DNA of 64,000 nucleotides, from the NCBI RefSeq assembly GCF_005222695.1, contig NZ_STGG01000010.1, positions 124,001 through 188,000 of the forward strand, written 5' to 3'. The DNA is from Massilia sp. HP4 (GTDB taxonomy: Bacteria; Pseudomonadota; Gammaproteobacteria; Burkholderiales; Burkholderiaceae_D). Below are positions 8,266 through 16,891 of this stretch, piece after piece (positions within the stretch are counted from its first letter, which is position 1; every line of letters begins with the position of its first letter). The notes beneath the pieces are model-generated. The model was not told where the DNA came from. It saw nothing but the letters and a program-made list of their open reading frames with translations, and searched no databases. The translations under genes were made by a program, and so were the position numbers.

Positions 8266-9153
8266 ATGACCATGTCCCTCCGCCGTCAAGTCCTGAAAAC
8301 CCTCGGTTTCGTCGCCTCTGCCGTCGCCGGCACGATGCTGGTCGCGGGCGCCGCCCAGGCACAAAGCAATGGCGTGCTGCGCGTCTCGGCCATTCCCGAC
8401 GAATCGCCGACCGAACTGCAGCGCAAGTTCAAGCCGCTGGGCGACTACCTGGCCAAGGCCACCGGCCTCAAGGTCGAGTTCACCCCGGTGACCGACTACG
8501 CGGCCTCGGTCGAAGGCCTGGTCAACCGCAAGATCGACATGGTCTGGTTCGGCGGCTTCACCTTCGTCCAGGCCAATGTGCGCAGCAAAGGCCAGGTGAC
8601 TCCGCTGGTGCAGCGCGAAGAAGACGAGAAATTCCGCTCGGTCTTCATCACCACCGTGCCGGGCATCACCAAGCTGGAAGACCTGAAGGGCAAGACCCTG
8701 GCCTTCGGCTCGGAATCGTCGACCTCGGGCCACCTGATGCCGCGTTCCTTCCTGCTGCAAGCCAAGGTCAACCCGGACACCGACCTCAAGCGCATCGCCT
8801 TCTCGGGCGCGCATGACGCGACCGTGGCGGCCGTGGCCGGCGGCAAGGTCGATGCGGGCGCGCTGAACATCTCGGTCTGGGAAAAACTGGTCGAGACCAA
8901 GAAGGTCGATCCGAAACAGGTGCGCGTGTTCTACACCACCCCGGGCTACTTCGACTACAACTGGACCGTGCGCAGCGATATGGACCCGGCGCTCAAGAAG
9001 AAGATCACCGACGCCTTCCTGGCGCTGGACGGCTCGACCGCCGAGGGCAAGCAGATCCTCGAACTGCAGCGCGCCACCAGGTTCGTGCCGACCAAGACCG
9101 CCAACTACGGCGCGATCGAAGCCGCCGCGCGTAACGCGGGCCTGCTGAAGTAA
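8266..9153 (+). CDS. PhnD-like ABC transporter substrate-binding protein (possible selenium oxyanion or phosphonate uptake)
   Basis: A 295-residue periplasmic binding protein with a signal peptide (basic RRQVLK, hydrophobic core, cleavage after AQA near residue 32). The mature part has the PhnD/phosphate-phosphonate family pattern: LRVSAIPDESPTE, KPLGDYLAKATG, a central DMVWFGG loop and GAHDATVAAVAGGKVDAGA. Related proteins in selD-containing genomes have been named putative selenate-binding proteins, which I recall but cannot verify here. Phosphonate or phosphite are alternatives, but no C-P lyase genes are present. It heads an operon of ATPase and two permeases. ATG at 8272 is an alternative start. 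Confidence 0.8.
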   Translation: MTMSLRRQVLKTLGFVASAVAGTMLVAGAAQAQSNGVLRVSAIPDESPTELQRKFKPLGDYLAKATGLKVEFTPVTDYAASVEGLVNRKIDMVWFGGFTFVQANVRSKGQVTPLVQREEDEKFRSVFITTVPGITKLEDLKGKTLAFGSESSTSGHLMPRSFLLQAKVNPDTDLKRIAFSGAHDATVAAVAGGKVDAGALNISVWEKLVETKKVDPKQVRVFYTTPGYFDYNWTVRSDMDPALKKKITDAFLALDGSTAEGKQILELQRATRFVPTKTANYGAIEAAARNAGLLK

Positions 9154-9172
9154 GCACGAGGAGAAGTACGGC

Positions 9173-9988
9173 ATGGCGACCTACCGCCTGCGCGGCCTGA
9201 CCGTGCGCCACCTGGCCGGCAGCCGCGCGCCGGCCCTGCACGCGCTCGACCTCACGATCCGCGCCGGCGAGCAGGTCGCCCTGATCGGCCCTTCCGGGGC
9301 CGGCAAGACCACCCTGCTGTCCACCCTCGCCTGCGCCCACCGGCCGGCCGAGGGCGTGCTGGAAATCTTCGGCCAGGATCCCTGGCAACTGGACGGGGCC
9401 GAGCGCCACCGCCTGCGCGCGCGCCTGTTCCTGGCGCCGCAGGCGCCGCCGCTGCCGCCGCGCCAGCGCGTGGTGACGGCGGTGCTGGCCGCACGCCTGC
9501 CGTACTGGTCGCTGTGGCAGGCGCTGGCCTCGCTGGTGCGTCCGCAGGATCCGGCCGCCGCCCACGCCGCGCTGGCGCGTTTTTCACTGGGCGACAAGCT
9601 GTATGCGCGGGTCGACCGCCTGTCGGGCGGTGAACGCCAGCGCTGCGGCCTGGCGCGCCTGCTGCTGTCGAATGCCGAGGCGCTGCTGGTCGACGAGCCG
9701 ATCTCGGCCCTCGATCCGGCGCTCGCACGCCACACCCTTGCCACCCTGCGCCAGGAAGCGCAGCAACGGAACGCTACCCTGGTCTGCAGCCTGCACCAGG
9801 TCGACCTGGCGCGCGAACAGTTCGCTCGCCTGGTGGGCCTGCGCGACGGCCGCATCGTCTTCGACGCGCCGCGCGAAGAGGTCAGCGACGCCATGATCGC
9901 CGAGCTGTACGCCAACGAGCAGGTCGAGCCGCCATCGCAAGCGCCGCACGACACCCCGGGCCAGATCGCCGTCGGCGCCTGCTTCTGA
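9173..9988 (+). CDS. PhnC-like ABC transporter ATP-binding protein
   Basis: Energises the adjacent PhnE-like permeases. The 271-residue ABC ATPase has Walker A GPSGAGKTT at 39-47, signature LSGGERQR, Walker B LLVDEP and the H-loop in CSLHQVD. The tail after residue 235 is longer and Pro/Gln-rich. Its gene follows the binding-protein gene by 19 nt, and its stop overlaps the next ATG by one base, so the operon is tightly coupled. Confidence 0.9.
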   Translation: MATYRLRGLTVRHLAGSRAPALHALDLTIRAGEQVALIGPSGAGKTTLLSTLACAHRPAEGVLEIFGQDPWQLDGAERHRLRARLFLAPQAPPLPPRQRVVTAVLAARLPYWSLWQALASLVRPQDPAAAHAALARFSLGDKLYARVDRLSGGERQRCGLARLLLSNAEALLVDEPISALDPALARHTLATLRQEAQQRNATLVCSLHQVDLAREQFARLVGLRDGRIVFDAPREEVSDAMIAELYANEQVEPPSQAPHDTPGQIAVGACF

Positions 9989-10821
9989 TGCGTAGCGCCG
10001 CCGCAGTCCCCCACCGCGATCCCGCGTGGCGCACCCGCGTTACCTGGGCCGTGGTCTTCATCATCCTGCTGTATCCGCTGCTGGCGGGCGCCGAGTTCAA
10101 GCCCTGGCTGCTGTTCGACGCGCAAAGCCTGCGCGCGGCCGGGATGTTCCTGTCCGATTTCCTGGTCCCCGCGGTCGAACCCGAATTTCTTGCCATGGTG
10201 CTGCGCGAAACCTGGCAGACGGTGGCCATCGCCACCGCCGGGCTCACACTGGCGCTGCTGGTGGCGATTCCCGCCACCTTCGTCATCACCGAGCGGCTGT
10301 CGATCTCGCGCCTGGGCACCGGCCACGTGCATCCGTTCGCGGCCGCCGTGCGCCAGTTGCTGCGCTGGATCCTGATGATCCTGCGCTCGGTGCCCGAACT
10401 CGTGTGGGCGCTGCTGTTCGTGCGCATCGTCGGCCTTGGGCCGACCGCCGGCGTGCTGGCGATCGCCCTGTCGTACAGCGGCATGCTGGCGAAGGTGTAT
10501 GCCGAGATCCTCGAATCGAGCGACGCCCATGCCACCGACGTCTTGCTGGCCAACGGCAGCGGGCGGCTGCCGGCGCTGCTGTACGGCGCCCTGCCCGATT
10601 CGAGCGCCGAACTGGTGTCATACACCGTCTACCGTTGGGAATGCGCGATCCGCGGCTCGGCGGTGATGGGCTTCGTCGGCGCCGGCGGCCTGGGCCAGCG
10701 CCTGGACGAGTCGACCAAGATGATGGCCGGTAGCGAAGTGGCCACCATGCTGATCATGTTCGTGCTGCTGGTGGCCGGCGCCGACCTGGTCTCGAAGATG
10801 CTGCGCCGGAGGCTGGGATGA
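9988..10821 (+). CDS. PhnE-like ABC transporter permease 1
   Basis: Inner-membrane permease of the phosphonate-type family, 277 residues with about six spans. The family EAA-type cytoplasmic loop is visible as YGALPDSSAELVSYTVYRWECAIR split around residues 205-225, followed by GFVGAGGLGQRL. SVPELVWALLF near residue 135 is also typical. It overlaps the following permease gene by 4 nt (ATGA). Having two separate PhnE-like permeases, likely a heterodimer, is common in this transporter type. Confidence 0.88.
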   Translation: MRSAAAVPHRDPAWRTRVTWAVVFIILLYPLLAGAEFKPWLLFDAQSLRAAGMFLSDFLVPAVEPEFLAMVLRETWQTVAIATAGLTLALLVAIPATFVITERLSISRLGTGHVHPFAAAVRQLLRWILMILRSVPELVWALLFVRIVGLGPTAGVLAIALSYSGMLAKVYAEILESSDAHATDVLLANGSGRLPALLYGALPDSSAELVSYTVYRWECAIRGSAVMGFVGAGGLGQRLDESTKMMAGSEVATMLIMFVLLVAGADLVSKMLRRRLG

Positions 10822-11612
10822 CACCTTCTTCCCTTCCCGCTGCGCCACCGCGCGACATCCGGACCTGGCTGGTGCTGCTTGGCTTACTTGCGCTGGTCGT
10901 GGCCAGCTTTGCCTCGCTGCCGCTGCAGTGGAGCGCCTTCTTTACCGCCGAGGCGATCGACTCCGCCGGGGAGTTCCTGTCCGGTTTCGCCCCGCCCGAG
11001 ACCAGCACGCCGTTCCTGCACAAGACCTTCGGCGCGCTGTGGGAAACGCTGGCCATGTCGGCCGTCGGCACCCTGCTTGCCGCGATCGTCGGCCTGCCGC
11101 TGGCGCTGGCCGGCGCCGGGCGCCTGGGCGTCGTGGCGCGCGCCGTCACGCGCCTGGTGCTCAATGTGCTGCGCTCGATTCCCGAACTGGTATGGGCGGC
11201 GGTGCTGCTGGTGCTGGCCGGCCTGGGACCGATGGCCGGCACCATGGCGCTGGCCGCGCACACGGCCGGGGTGCTGGGGCGGCTGTTTGCCGACGCCCTC
11301 GAAAACGTCGAGCCGCATGCCGAGCAGACGCTGCGCACCAATGGCGCGCGGCCGCTGGCGGCCTTCCTGTACGCTACCCTGCCCCAGGCGCTGCCGCAGA
11401 TGCTGTCGTATACGCTGTACCGCTGGGAGAACAATATTCGCGCGGCGGCGGTGCTGGGCGTGGTCGGGGCCGGCGGCCTGGGCCAGATGCTCAAGTACCA
11501 CCTGTCGCTGTTCCAGATGCCCAGCGCCGCCACCGTGGTGATCGCGATGCTGGTGCTGGTGGCGCTGGTCGATGCGGCCAGCTATGCGCTGCGGCGCGCC
11601 CTGACCCGTTGA
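10818..11612 (+). CDS. PhnE-like ABC transporter permease 2
   Basis: Second permease of the operon, 264 residues and six hydrophobic spans. It shares IPELVWAAVLL, YTLYRWENNIRAA and GVVGAGGLGQML with permease 1, as expected for a heterodimer. It starts within the stop codon of permease 1 and ends 10 nt before a LolD-like ATPase gene. Confidence 0.88.
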   Translation: MTPSSLPAAPPRDIRTWLVLLGLLALVVASFASLPLQWSAFFTAEAIDSAGEFLSGFAPPETSTPFLHKTFGALWETLAMSAVGTLLAAIVGLPLALAGAGRLGVVARAVTRLVLNVLRSIPELVWAAVLLVLAGLGPMAGTMALAAHTAGVLGRLFADALENVEPHAEQTLRTNGARPLAAFLYATLPQALPQMLSYTLYRWENNIRAAAVLGVVGAGGLGQMLKYHLSLFQMPSAATVVIAMLVLVALVDAASYALRRALTR

Positions 11613-11622
11613 TATCGCCACC

Positions 11623-12279
11623 ATGCTCGAACTCGACCAGCTCACCAAATCCTACGGCGGCCGCACCGTGCTCGCGCAGCTGTCGCATGTGTTCAAGGCC
11701 GGCGAGTTCGTGGCGATCATGGGCGAGTCGGGCGTGGGCAAGTCCACGCTGTTGAACCTGATCGCGGGCCTGGACGTGCCGGATGGCGGCCAGGTGATCG
11801 TCGACGGCACGCCGATTTCGCGCCTGGACGACGATGCCGCCACCCGCCTGCGGCGCTCGCGCATGGGCTTCATCTTCCAGGCCTTCCACGTGCTGCCGCA
11901 CCTGACCCTGCGCCAGAACGTGGCGTTGCCGCTGCTGCTCAACAAGGCGCCGGGCGACCTCGCCGCGCAACGGGTCGACGCCATGCTTGGCGCCGTGGGG
12001 CTGGGTGGACGCGGCGACGATTTCCCGCGCCAGCTCTCGGGCGGCGAAATGCAGCGGGTGGCGATCGCGCGCGCCCTGGTGCACCGTCCGGCCCTGCTGC
12101 TGGCGGACGAACCGACCGGCAATCTCGACCCCGAGACGGCCGACGGCGTCCTGCAATTGCTGCGTGCCGAGACCCGCGCCCATGGCGCCGGCGCCATCAT
12201 GGTCACCCACTCGCATGCGGCCGCCGCCATGGCCGACAAGGTGCTGCTGCTGACGCATTCCGGCCTGAAATTGGCATAA
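11623..12279 (+). CDS. LolD/MacB-type ABC transporter ATP-binding protein without a partner permease
   Basis: A 218-residue ABC ATPase. Walker A GESGVGKST (34-42), Q-loop FQAFHVLPHLT, signature LSGGEMQR and Walker B LLLADEPTGNLDPE place it in the LolD/MacB/FtsE group, whose partners are FtsX-like permeases that do not import substrates. No such permease is adjacent. It lies only 10 nt behind the PhnE-like permease and so is probably co-transcribed. Whether it serves that importer or a distant partner is unknown. Confidence 0.85.
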   Translation: MLELDQLTKSYGGRTVLAQLSHVFKAGEFVAIMGESGVGKSTLLNLIAGLDVPDGGQVIVDGTPISRLDDDAATRLRRSRMGFIFQAFHVLPHLTLRQNVALPLLLNKAPGDLAAQRVDAMLGAVGLGGRGDDFPRQLSGGEMQRVAIARALVHRPALLLADEPTGNLDPETADGVLQLLRAETRAHGAGAIMVTHSHAAAAMADKVLLLTHSGLKLA

Positions 12280-12468
12280 ATTCCCAGAAGAAACGCGACA
12301 TTGCAGCATTATTAGTTAAGTTTCGCGAATCGTGCGCAACATAATCGTAGTAATATAACAACGACCCGCCGCGATAAGCCATCAAGGTGCGCTTAAAAAA
12401 ACAGGCTGGGCCATTCTTCCAAAACTGTCGATCTGTCTTGAATCATGTTTTCATATTGGAGAAACGAC

Positions 12469-12759
12469 ATGAGCGTACGACAGAAAAAACAGGAAATGCT
12501 CGACGCGATGCATCGAGCGCGCGCCCTGGAGCCTTCGAGCTTCGTCCCCAACAAATTGCTCGACACCTTGATCGAGCGCCTGCAACTGAAGAACGACGCG
12601 GAGCTATGCCGCGTGCTCGAAGTGCAGCCGCCGATCATCAGCAAGATCCGCCACCGCAAACTGAACGTCGGTGCCACCATCCTGCTGCGCATGCACGAGA
12701 AATCGAATATCCCGATCCGCGAACTCAAGGAATTGACCAGCGCGTCGGCGATCCATTAG
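12469..12759 (+). CDS. Small helix-turn-helix (XRE-like) protein
   Basis: A 96-residue protein with a lambda-repressor-like fold pattern: LIERLQLKNDAELCRVLEVQPPIIS then KIRHRKLNVGATILLRMHE, where the ELCRVLEVQPPIISKIR segment is the likely HTH. It probably regulates transcription; the target is unknown. The ATG at 12469 follows a GGAG at the right distance, whereas the in-frame ATG at 12445 lacks one. The 190 bp upstream are AT-richer than the surroundings and probably hold its promoter. Confidence 0.75.
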   Translation: MSVRQKKQEMLDAMHRARALEPSSFVPNKLLDTLIERLQLKNDAELCRVLEVQPPIISKIRHRKLNVGATILLRMHEKSNIPIRELKELTSASAIH

Positions 12760-12775
12760 CGCCCGCCCGTTCTTT

Positions 12776-13273
12776 TCAGTCCTGGGCCGGCGGACGCCCG
12801 GTCTTGAGCTGGGGCAGCGCCGCCAGCACGCCCTGCAGGGTGGCCACGTCGAGCTGGCCCAGCAAGGCCACGCCGATGCGCAGCAATTCGCTCTTCTTGA
12901 CGTCGATGCCGGCCCGCAGGCAGGCCTGCTTGACCTCGAGCAGCACTGCGTATTCCTGCTCGGGCATCGTGAAGCTGTCGCGCACCAGGACCGGACGCGC
13001 ATCCGGCGCCGGCGGGCGCGCCGCGGCCTTGCTCGCCGCCTTCAAGGCTGGCTTGCGGGCCGGCGGACTCGCGAGCGCCTTCGCGGCCGTCCTGACCGCA
13101 GCCTTCAGGCTCCCTTTTGCCGGCGCGGCCCTGCGGGCAGGCTTGGCCGCCGGTTTGGCCGCCGGCTTGGCCGCACCCTTCGCAGCCGCGGTCGGCCTGG
13201 CGTTCTTCGCCGCGGGGCGCCGTGCGCGCGCTGCTGCTGTTGGTTCGGGCGCGGACGCGGGCTTGCGTGGCAT
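12776..13273 (-). CDS. Histone-H1-like Ala/Lys/Pro-rich protein with C-terminal domain
   Basis: 165 residues. The first 95 or so are a low-complexity basic tail (repeated KPAAKPAAKPA and KAAxKAA units) like the AlgP/H1-type tails that bind DNA. Residues 100-160 form a folded-looking domain with MPEQEYAVLLEVKQACLRAG and KKSELLRIGVALL, which resembles a ribbon-helix-helix protein. A nucleoid-associated or DNA-binding role is inferred. It converges on the small HTH gene with 16 nt between stop codons. Confidence 0.7.
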   Translation of the reverse strand: MPRKPASAPEPTAAARARRPAAKNARPTAAAKGAAKPAAKPAAKPARRAAPAKGSLKAAVRTAAKALASPPARKPALKAASKAAARPPAPDARPVLVRDSFTMPEQEYAVLLEVKQACLRAGIDVKKSELLRIGVALLGQLDVATLQGVLAALPQLKTGRPPAQD

Positions 13274-13529
13274 GGTTGCTCCATCCTTGAAAGGGCAAAC
13301 AGTATAAACGATTTATCCCAGCCCGGCGATGGCACGTACATACCGCGCGCGTTTGCTGCCGCCCGCGCCAATCGGTGTCACAATGCTATGCTCATAGAAG
13401 CGGACTTCTGTTTTTCCGAACAAATCATTCGGCAAACTCCGCTTTTATGGGAATGCATCCTGTTTTATTCTTTCAAGCGGACAACTCTGCTGTAAACTCT
13501 GCGCGACCAAGCATTTTTTTGAGGAAATC

Positions 13530-13571
13530 GTGATTCAACCCGGGCCAGTATGCGCAACAAAGCTCATTTGA
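13530..13571 (+). CDS. Possible 13-codon leader peptide overlapping the AI-2E gene start
   Basis: GTG at 13530 follows GAGGAAA at 13521-13527 at ideal spacing, and its frame closes with TGA at 13569-13571, inside the AI-2E-type gene in another frame. The ATG of that gene (13550) has no good ribosome site of its own, so translation may be coupled through this leader. Highly tentative. Confidence 0.25.
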   Translation: MIQPGPVCATKLI

Positions 13572-14659
13572 TCTTGCCGGTGCTGTTCGCCACCGCCCTG
13601 GCCTTCCTGTTGCAACACTTCCTCGGCTCGATCGCCTGGGCCGGCCTGCTGGCAGTGATCACCTGGCCGCTGCACCAGCGCCTGCTGCGCCGCGGCTGGG
13701 CGCCGCTGGCCAGCGCCAGCTTCATGCTGCTGCTGCTGCTCGTCAGCTTCGTCGGACCGTCAGTGCTGCTGTTCCACACGCTCACCTACGAGCTGGCCAG
13801 CCTGCAGCGCATGCTCATCAGTTTCAACCAGACCGGAGTGCCGGTGCCGGACTGGGTCGCCAACCTGCCGGTGGTGGCCGACTCCGCCGTCAAATGGTGG
13901 CTCGAGCACCTGGCCGTGCCGGGCGGGCTGAACGCACTGGTGCGCACCACGGTGGGCGACTTCATGCCGCACCTGACCGATACCGCGCGGGTCTGGGGCT
14001 CGGCCATCCTGGCCAATGCCTTGTATTTATTCCTGACCCTGCTGACGCTGTTCGTACTCTATCTGCACGGTTCCAGCGTGCTGCACTACCTCGACCGCGC
14101 CGGCGCCCGCCTGCTGCCCGACCAGTACGGCAAGCTGCGGCGCGTGCTGCCGCTGTCGGTGCGCGGCACCGCGCTGGGATTGGGTTCGATCGCGATCCTG
14201 GAAGGCATCGTGCTGGGCGTGGCCTACTGGGTCGCCGGCGCGCCGGCCCCGGTGCTGCTGGGCGTGATCACCGGCTACCTGGCCCTGATCCCGGGCGGCG
14301 CGCCGCTGTCGTTCACGATGGTGTCGCTGCTGCTGTTCGGCCAGGGCCATTCGGCCGAGGCGCTCGGCCTGTTCACCTGGGGCGCGGTCGAGCTGTTCCT
14401 GGTCGATAAATTCATCCGCCCGAAACTGATCGGGCAGCGCGTCAACCTGCCCTTCCTGGCGGTGCTGTTCGGCCTGCTGGGCGGCGTATCGACCCTGGGC
14501 GTGATCGGGCTGTTCGTCGGTCCGCTGATGATGGCGATCCTGTTCGGCTGGCTGCGCGACGAGCCGCCGGGCACGGCGCTGCTGAACGTGCCGCCGCCCG
14601 CCGTGCCACCTGGCTTGCCGGTCGAGAAACCGTCAACCGACGCCGAGCGGACCGGTTAA
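13550..14659 (+). CDS. AI-2E (YdiK/PerM) family transporter
   Basis: A 369-residue inner-membrane protein of the AI-2 exporter-like (UPF0118) family. Two N-terminal spans, a large loop with amphipathic helices and five or more C-terminal spans are apparent. The conserved C-terminal GVSTLGVIGLFVGPLMMAILFGWL matches the family. Substrates are uncertain; some relatives export sodium or autoinducer-2. The proline-rich cytoplasmic tail ends in a 27-nt convergent overlap with the Ppx/GppA gene. Confidence 0.9.
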   Translation: MRNKAHLILPVLFATALAFLLQHFLGSIAWAGLLAVITWPLHQRLLRRGWAPLASASFMLLLLLVSFVGPSVLLFHTLTYELASLQRMLISFNQTGVPVPDWVANLPVVADSAVKWWLEHLAVPGGLNALVRTTVGDFMPHLTDTARVWGSAILANALYLFLTLLTLFVLYLHGSSVLHYLDRAGARLLPDQYGKLRRVLPLSVRGTALGLGSIAILEGIVLGVAYWVAGAPAPVLLGVITGYLALIPGGAPLSFTMVSLLLFGQGHSAEALGLFTWGAVELFLVDKFIRPKLIGQRVNLPFLAVLFGLLGGVSTLGVIGLFVGPLMMAILFGWLRDEPPGTALLNVPPPAVPPGLPVEKPSTDAERTG

Positions 14660-15610
14660 GGAATCGAGCAAGGCGGCCGATCCCACGGCCGCCGCGCGCT
14701 GGTGCAGGTCCCACAGGGCGCCCACGCGCAGGCCGGCGTGCACCGGCGCCAGCTCGGCAATATCGAGTTCTTCCATCAAGCCGATCAGGATCGCCAGCCC
14801 GCCCGGCAGGTGCGAAGCCCGTTCGGCCGCCGGATAGGCGAGGCGCACCCGCGCCACATGGCCGATTTCAGTGAAATCCGCGCGCAGGCGCTCCAGGCCG
14901 GCGCGACTCAATACCCCTTCCTCGCCGTGCAGCTGCGCGATCTCGGCCAGCGCGCGCACCGTCCCGCAGGCGCCATAGGCCTGCTGCCAGCGCTGCGCGC
15001 CCAGCCGGGCCTCGGCGAAGCGGCTGCGGCTCGATCGCACGGCGGCATCGAAAGCGGCGGCATCGAGCCGTCCGTCGGCGAAAAAGGTCAGGCTCTGGCG
15101 TACCGCGCCGATCGCAAACGATTCGATGCGCCGGATCGCGGCGCCCTGCCCCAGCACCAGTTCGGTCGAACCGCTGCCGATATCGACCACCAGGCGCGGC
15201 GCGCTGTCGTGGGCCCCGAGCGTGGTCGCCACGCCCAGGTAGACCAGGCGGCCGGCTTCGTCGCCGGCGATGAGCTCGATCGGCCGGCCCAGCGCCTTGC
15301 CGGCCGCCGGCAGGAATAGCGCCGCGTTGCGCGCCATGCGCAAGGCCGAGGTCGCGACCACGCGCACGGCCTGCGGACGCCAGGCGTCGAGCGCTTGCCG
15401 GAATTCGTCCAGGCAGTGCAAGGCGCGGCGCATGGCCGAGGCGCACAGCATGCCGTCTTCGTCGAGGGTCGCGGCCAGCCGCACCGGCTCGGCCATGGTG
15501 GCGACCAGGCGCAGCACGCCGTCCTCGAAACGGCCGACGTGCAGGCGGAAGCTGTCGGAGCCTAGCTCGACAGCGGCGTAGATGGGTGAATCGGACTCTG
15601 GGGCTTGCAT
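14633..15610 (-). CDS. Ppx/GppA-family phosphatase (exopolyphosphatase-like)
   Basis: Hydrolyses polyphosphate and/or pppGpp. The 325-residue protein contains the N-terminal ASKHA phosphate-1 loop AAVELGSDSFRLHVG and the phosphate-2 loop VVDIGSGSTELVLG, plus the GTVRAL segment. It is a short form lacking the C-terminal HD-like domain of E. coli Ppx, as in Ppx2 enzymes. The start at 15610 (MQAPES) is preferred because the upstream in-frame extension lacks family similarity. Confidence 0.88.
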   Translation of the reverse strand: MQAPESDSPIYAAVELGSDSFRLHVGRFEDGVLRLVATMAEPVRLAATLDEDGMLCASAMRRALHCLDEFRQALDAWRPQAVRVVATSALRMARNAALFLPAAGKALGRPIELIAGDEAGRLVYLGVATTLGAHDSAPRLVVDIGSGSTELVLGQGAAIRRIESFAIGAVRQSLTFFADGRLDAAAFDAAVRSSRSRFAEARLGAQRWQQAYGACGTVRALAEIAQLHGEEGVLSRAGLERLRADFTEIGHVARVRLAYPAAERASHLPGGLAILIGLMEELDIAELAPVHAGLRVGALWDLHQRAAAVGSAALLDSLTGPLGVG

Positions 15611-15700
15611 GGCATGTCCATTTGAACAGGCCGCAGGATAAGCCCCGCCCATGACATGCGCGTGACCCGGCAGGAGGATCTACCTCTTACGAGAGACCGT

Positions 15701-16891
15701 TCACACCTCGGCTACCACCTCGCTGGCATGTGCCACGCGGTTGCGCCCACCCTCCTTCGCCTGCTGCAGGGCCTCGTCGGCGCGCTGGAACAGGGTCGTG
15801 GTGCTGTCTTCGGGGCGGATGGTGGTCACCCCAAAGCTCGCGGTCAGCTTGATCATCGCGCGCTCGCTCTTGAGCGGGGTGGACTCGATCGCGGCGCGGA
15901 TACGCTCGGCCACCAGCGATGCCTCGATGAGATTGGTGCGCGGCAGCAGGATCGCAAACTCGACGCCGACCACGCGCCCCAGCTGGTCGCTGTCGCGCAG
16001 CTGGCGCCGGCACAGCTCGACCATCTGACGCAGCACGACGTCGCCAGCCGGGTGGCCATAGCTGTCGTTGACGCGCTTGAAACCATCCGGATCGAACACC
16101 ACCAGCGCGGTCGGCAGTCCCGGGCGGCGGGCCAGCGCCATCCATGGCGCCAGCAACTGGAAAAAGCCGCGCCGGTTCGGCGCATCGGTCAGCGGATCGA
16201 CGATCTCGGAACGCTCGAGCGCGTCCTGCAGCCGCTCGCGGGTCAGGAGCAGCACGCCGAAGGCATTGCCGAGCATGAGCAGGTACAGCGCGCCGCTCGA
16301 CAGCTGGCCCAGCAGGTCGCTGGTCAGCCAGCCCCAGCCGCCCGGCAGCAGCAGCACCGACAGGCCGCGGGACGCCACTACCAGGGCCAGCGCCATGCTG
16401 GCCACGGCCAGGAAGCGCTGCAGCAGGCTGGCGTCAAGCCAGCGCCAGGCCAGCGCCAGCGCGCCCGAGAAATAGAAGCCGCCCAGCAGCAGCGACGCGG
16501 CCACGGCGCGCAAGCCTTCTTCGTCGATCAGGTAGCACAGGAAGAAGGCGAGGATTGCCAGGCCGCCGACGATCATCGTCGGGGTGCGCCAGGCACGCCG
16601 GCGCGCGGCTTCCCACGAGGCGCCGCCTTCGACCGCCACGCCGGCGAACAGCAGCGCATAGCCGCCCGGCATCGCGATCGGGGCCGGCACCACGCCGGCA
16701 TCGCCCAGGGCCAGCAGCAGCCAGGCGCCGCCCTGGATCTGTTTCGACAGGCTCCACAGCACCAGTGCCGGCGAGCGGGTCGGTCCGTGATTGAAGAAGG
16801 TCAGCAGTGCGCACAGGGCGAGGTTGCCCAATGCCAGTACCAGGACCATGGTCGACGCATCCAGTATCATTGTGTCAGTACTCATGTTCAA
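15701..16891 (-). CDS. Membrane GGDEF-domain protein with degenerate active site
   Basis: 396 residues: six or seven N-terminal membrane spans (to about residue 220) and a C-terminal GGDEF domain beginning DPLTDAPNRRGF. The catalytic GG(D/E)EF motif is replaced by VGVEF near residues 308-312, losing the first glycine and the metal/acid residue, and DPLT-LPNRR has an alanine for leucine. It is therefore probably not an active diguanylate cyclase and may act as a c-di-GMP or GTP sensor. It overlaps the preceding small gene by 17 nt. Confidence 0.88.
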   Translation of the reverse strand: MNMSTDTMILDASTMVLVLALGNLALCALLTFFNHGPTRSPALVLWSLSKQIQGGAWLLLALGDAGVVPAPIAMPGGYALLFAGVAVEGGASWEAARRRAWRTPTMIVGGLAILAFFLCYLIDEEGLRAVAASLLLGGFYFSGALALAWRWLDASLLQRFLAVASMALALVVASRGLSVLLLPGGWGWLTSDLLGQLSSGALYLLMLGNAFGVLLLTRERLQDALERSEIVDPLTDAPNRRGFFQLLAPWMALARRPGLPTALVVFDPDGFKRVNDSYGHPAGDVVLRQMVELCRRQLRDSDQLGRVVGVEFAILLPRTNLIEASLVAERIRAAIESTPLKSERAMIKLTASFGVTTIRPEDSTTTLFQRADEALQQAKEGGRNRVAHASEVVAEV

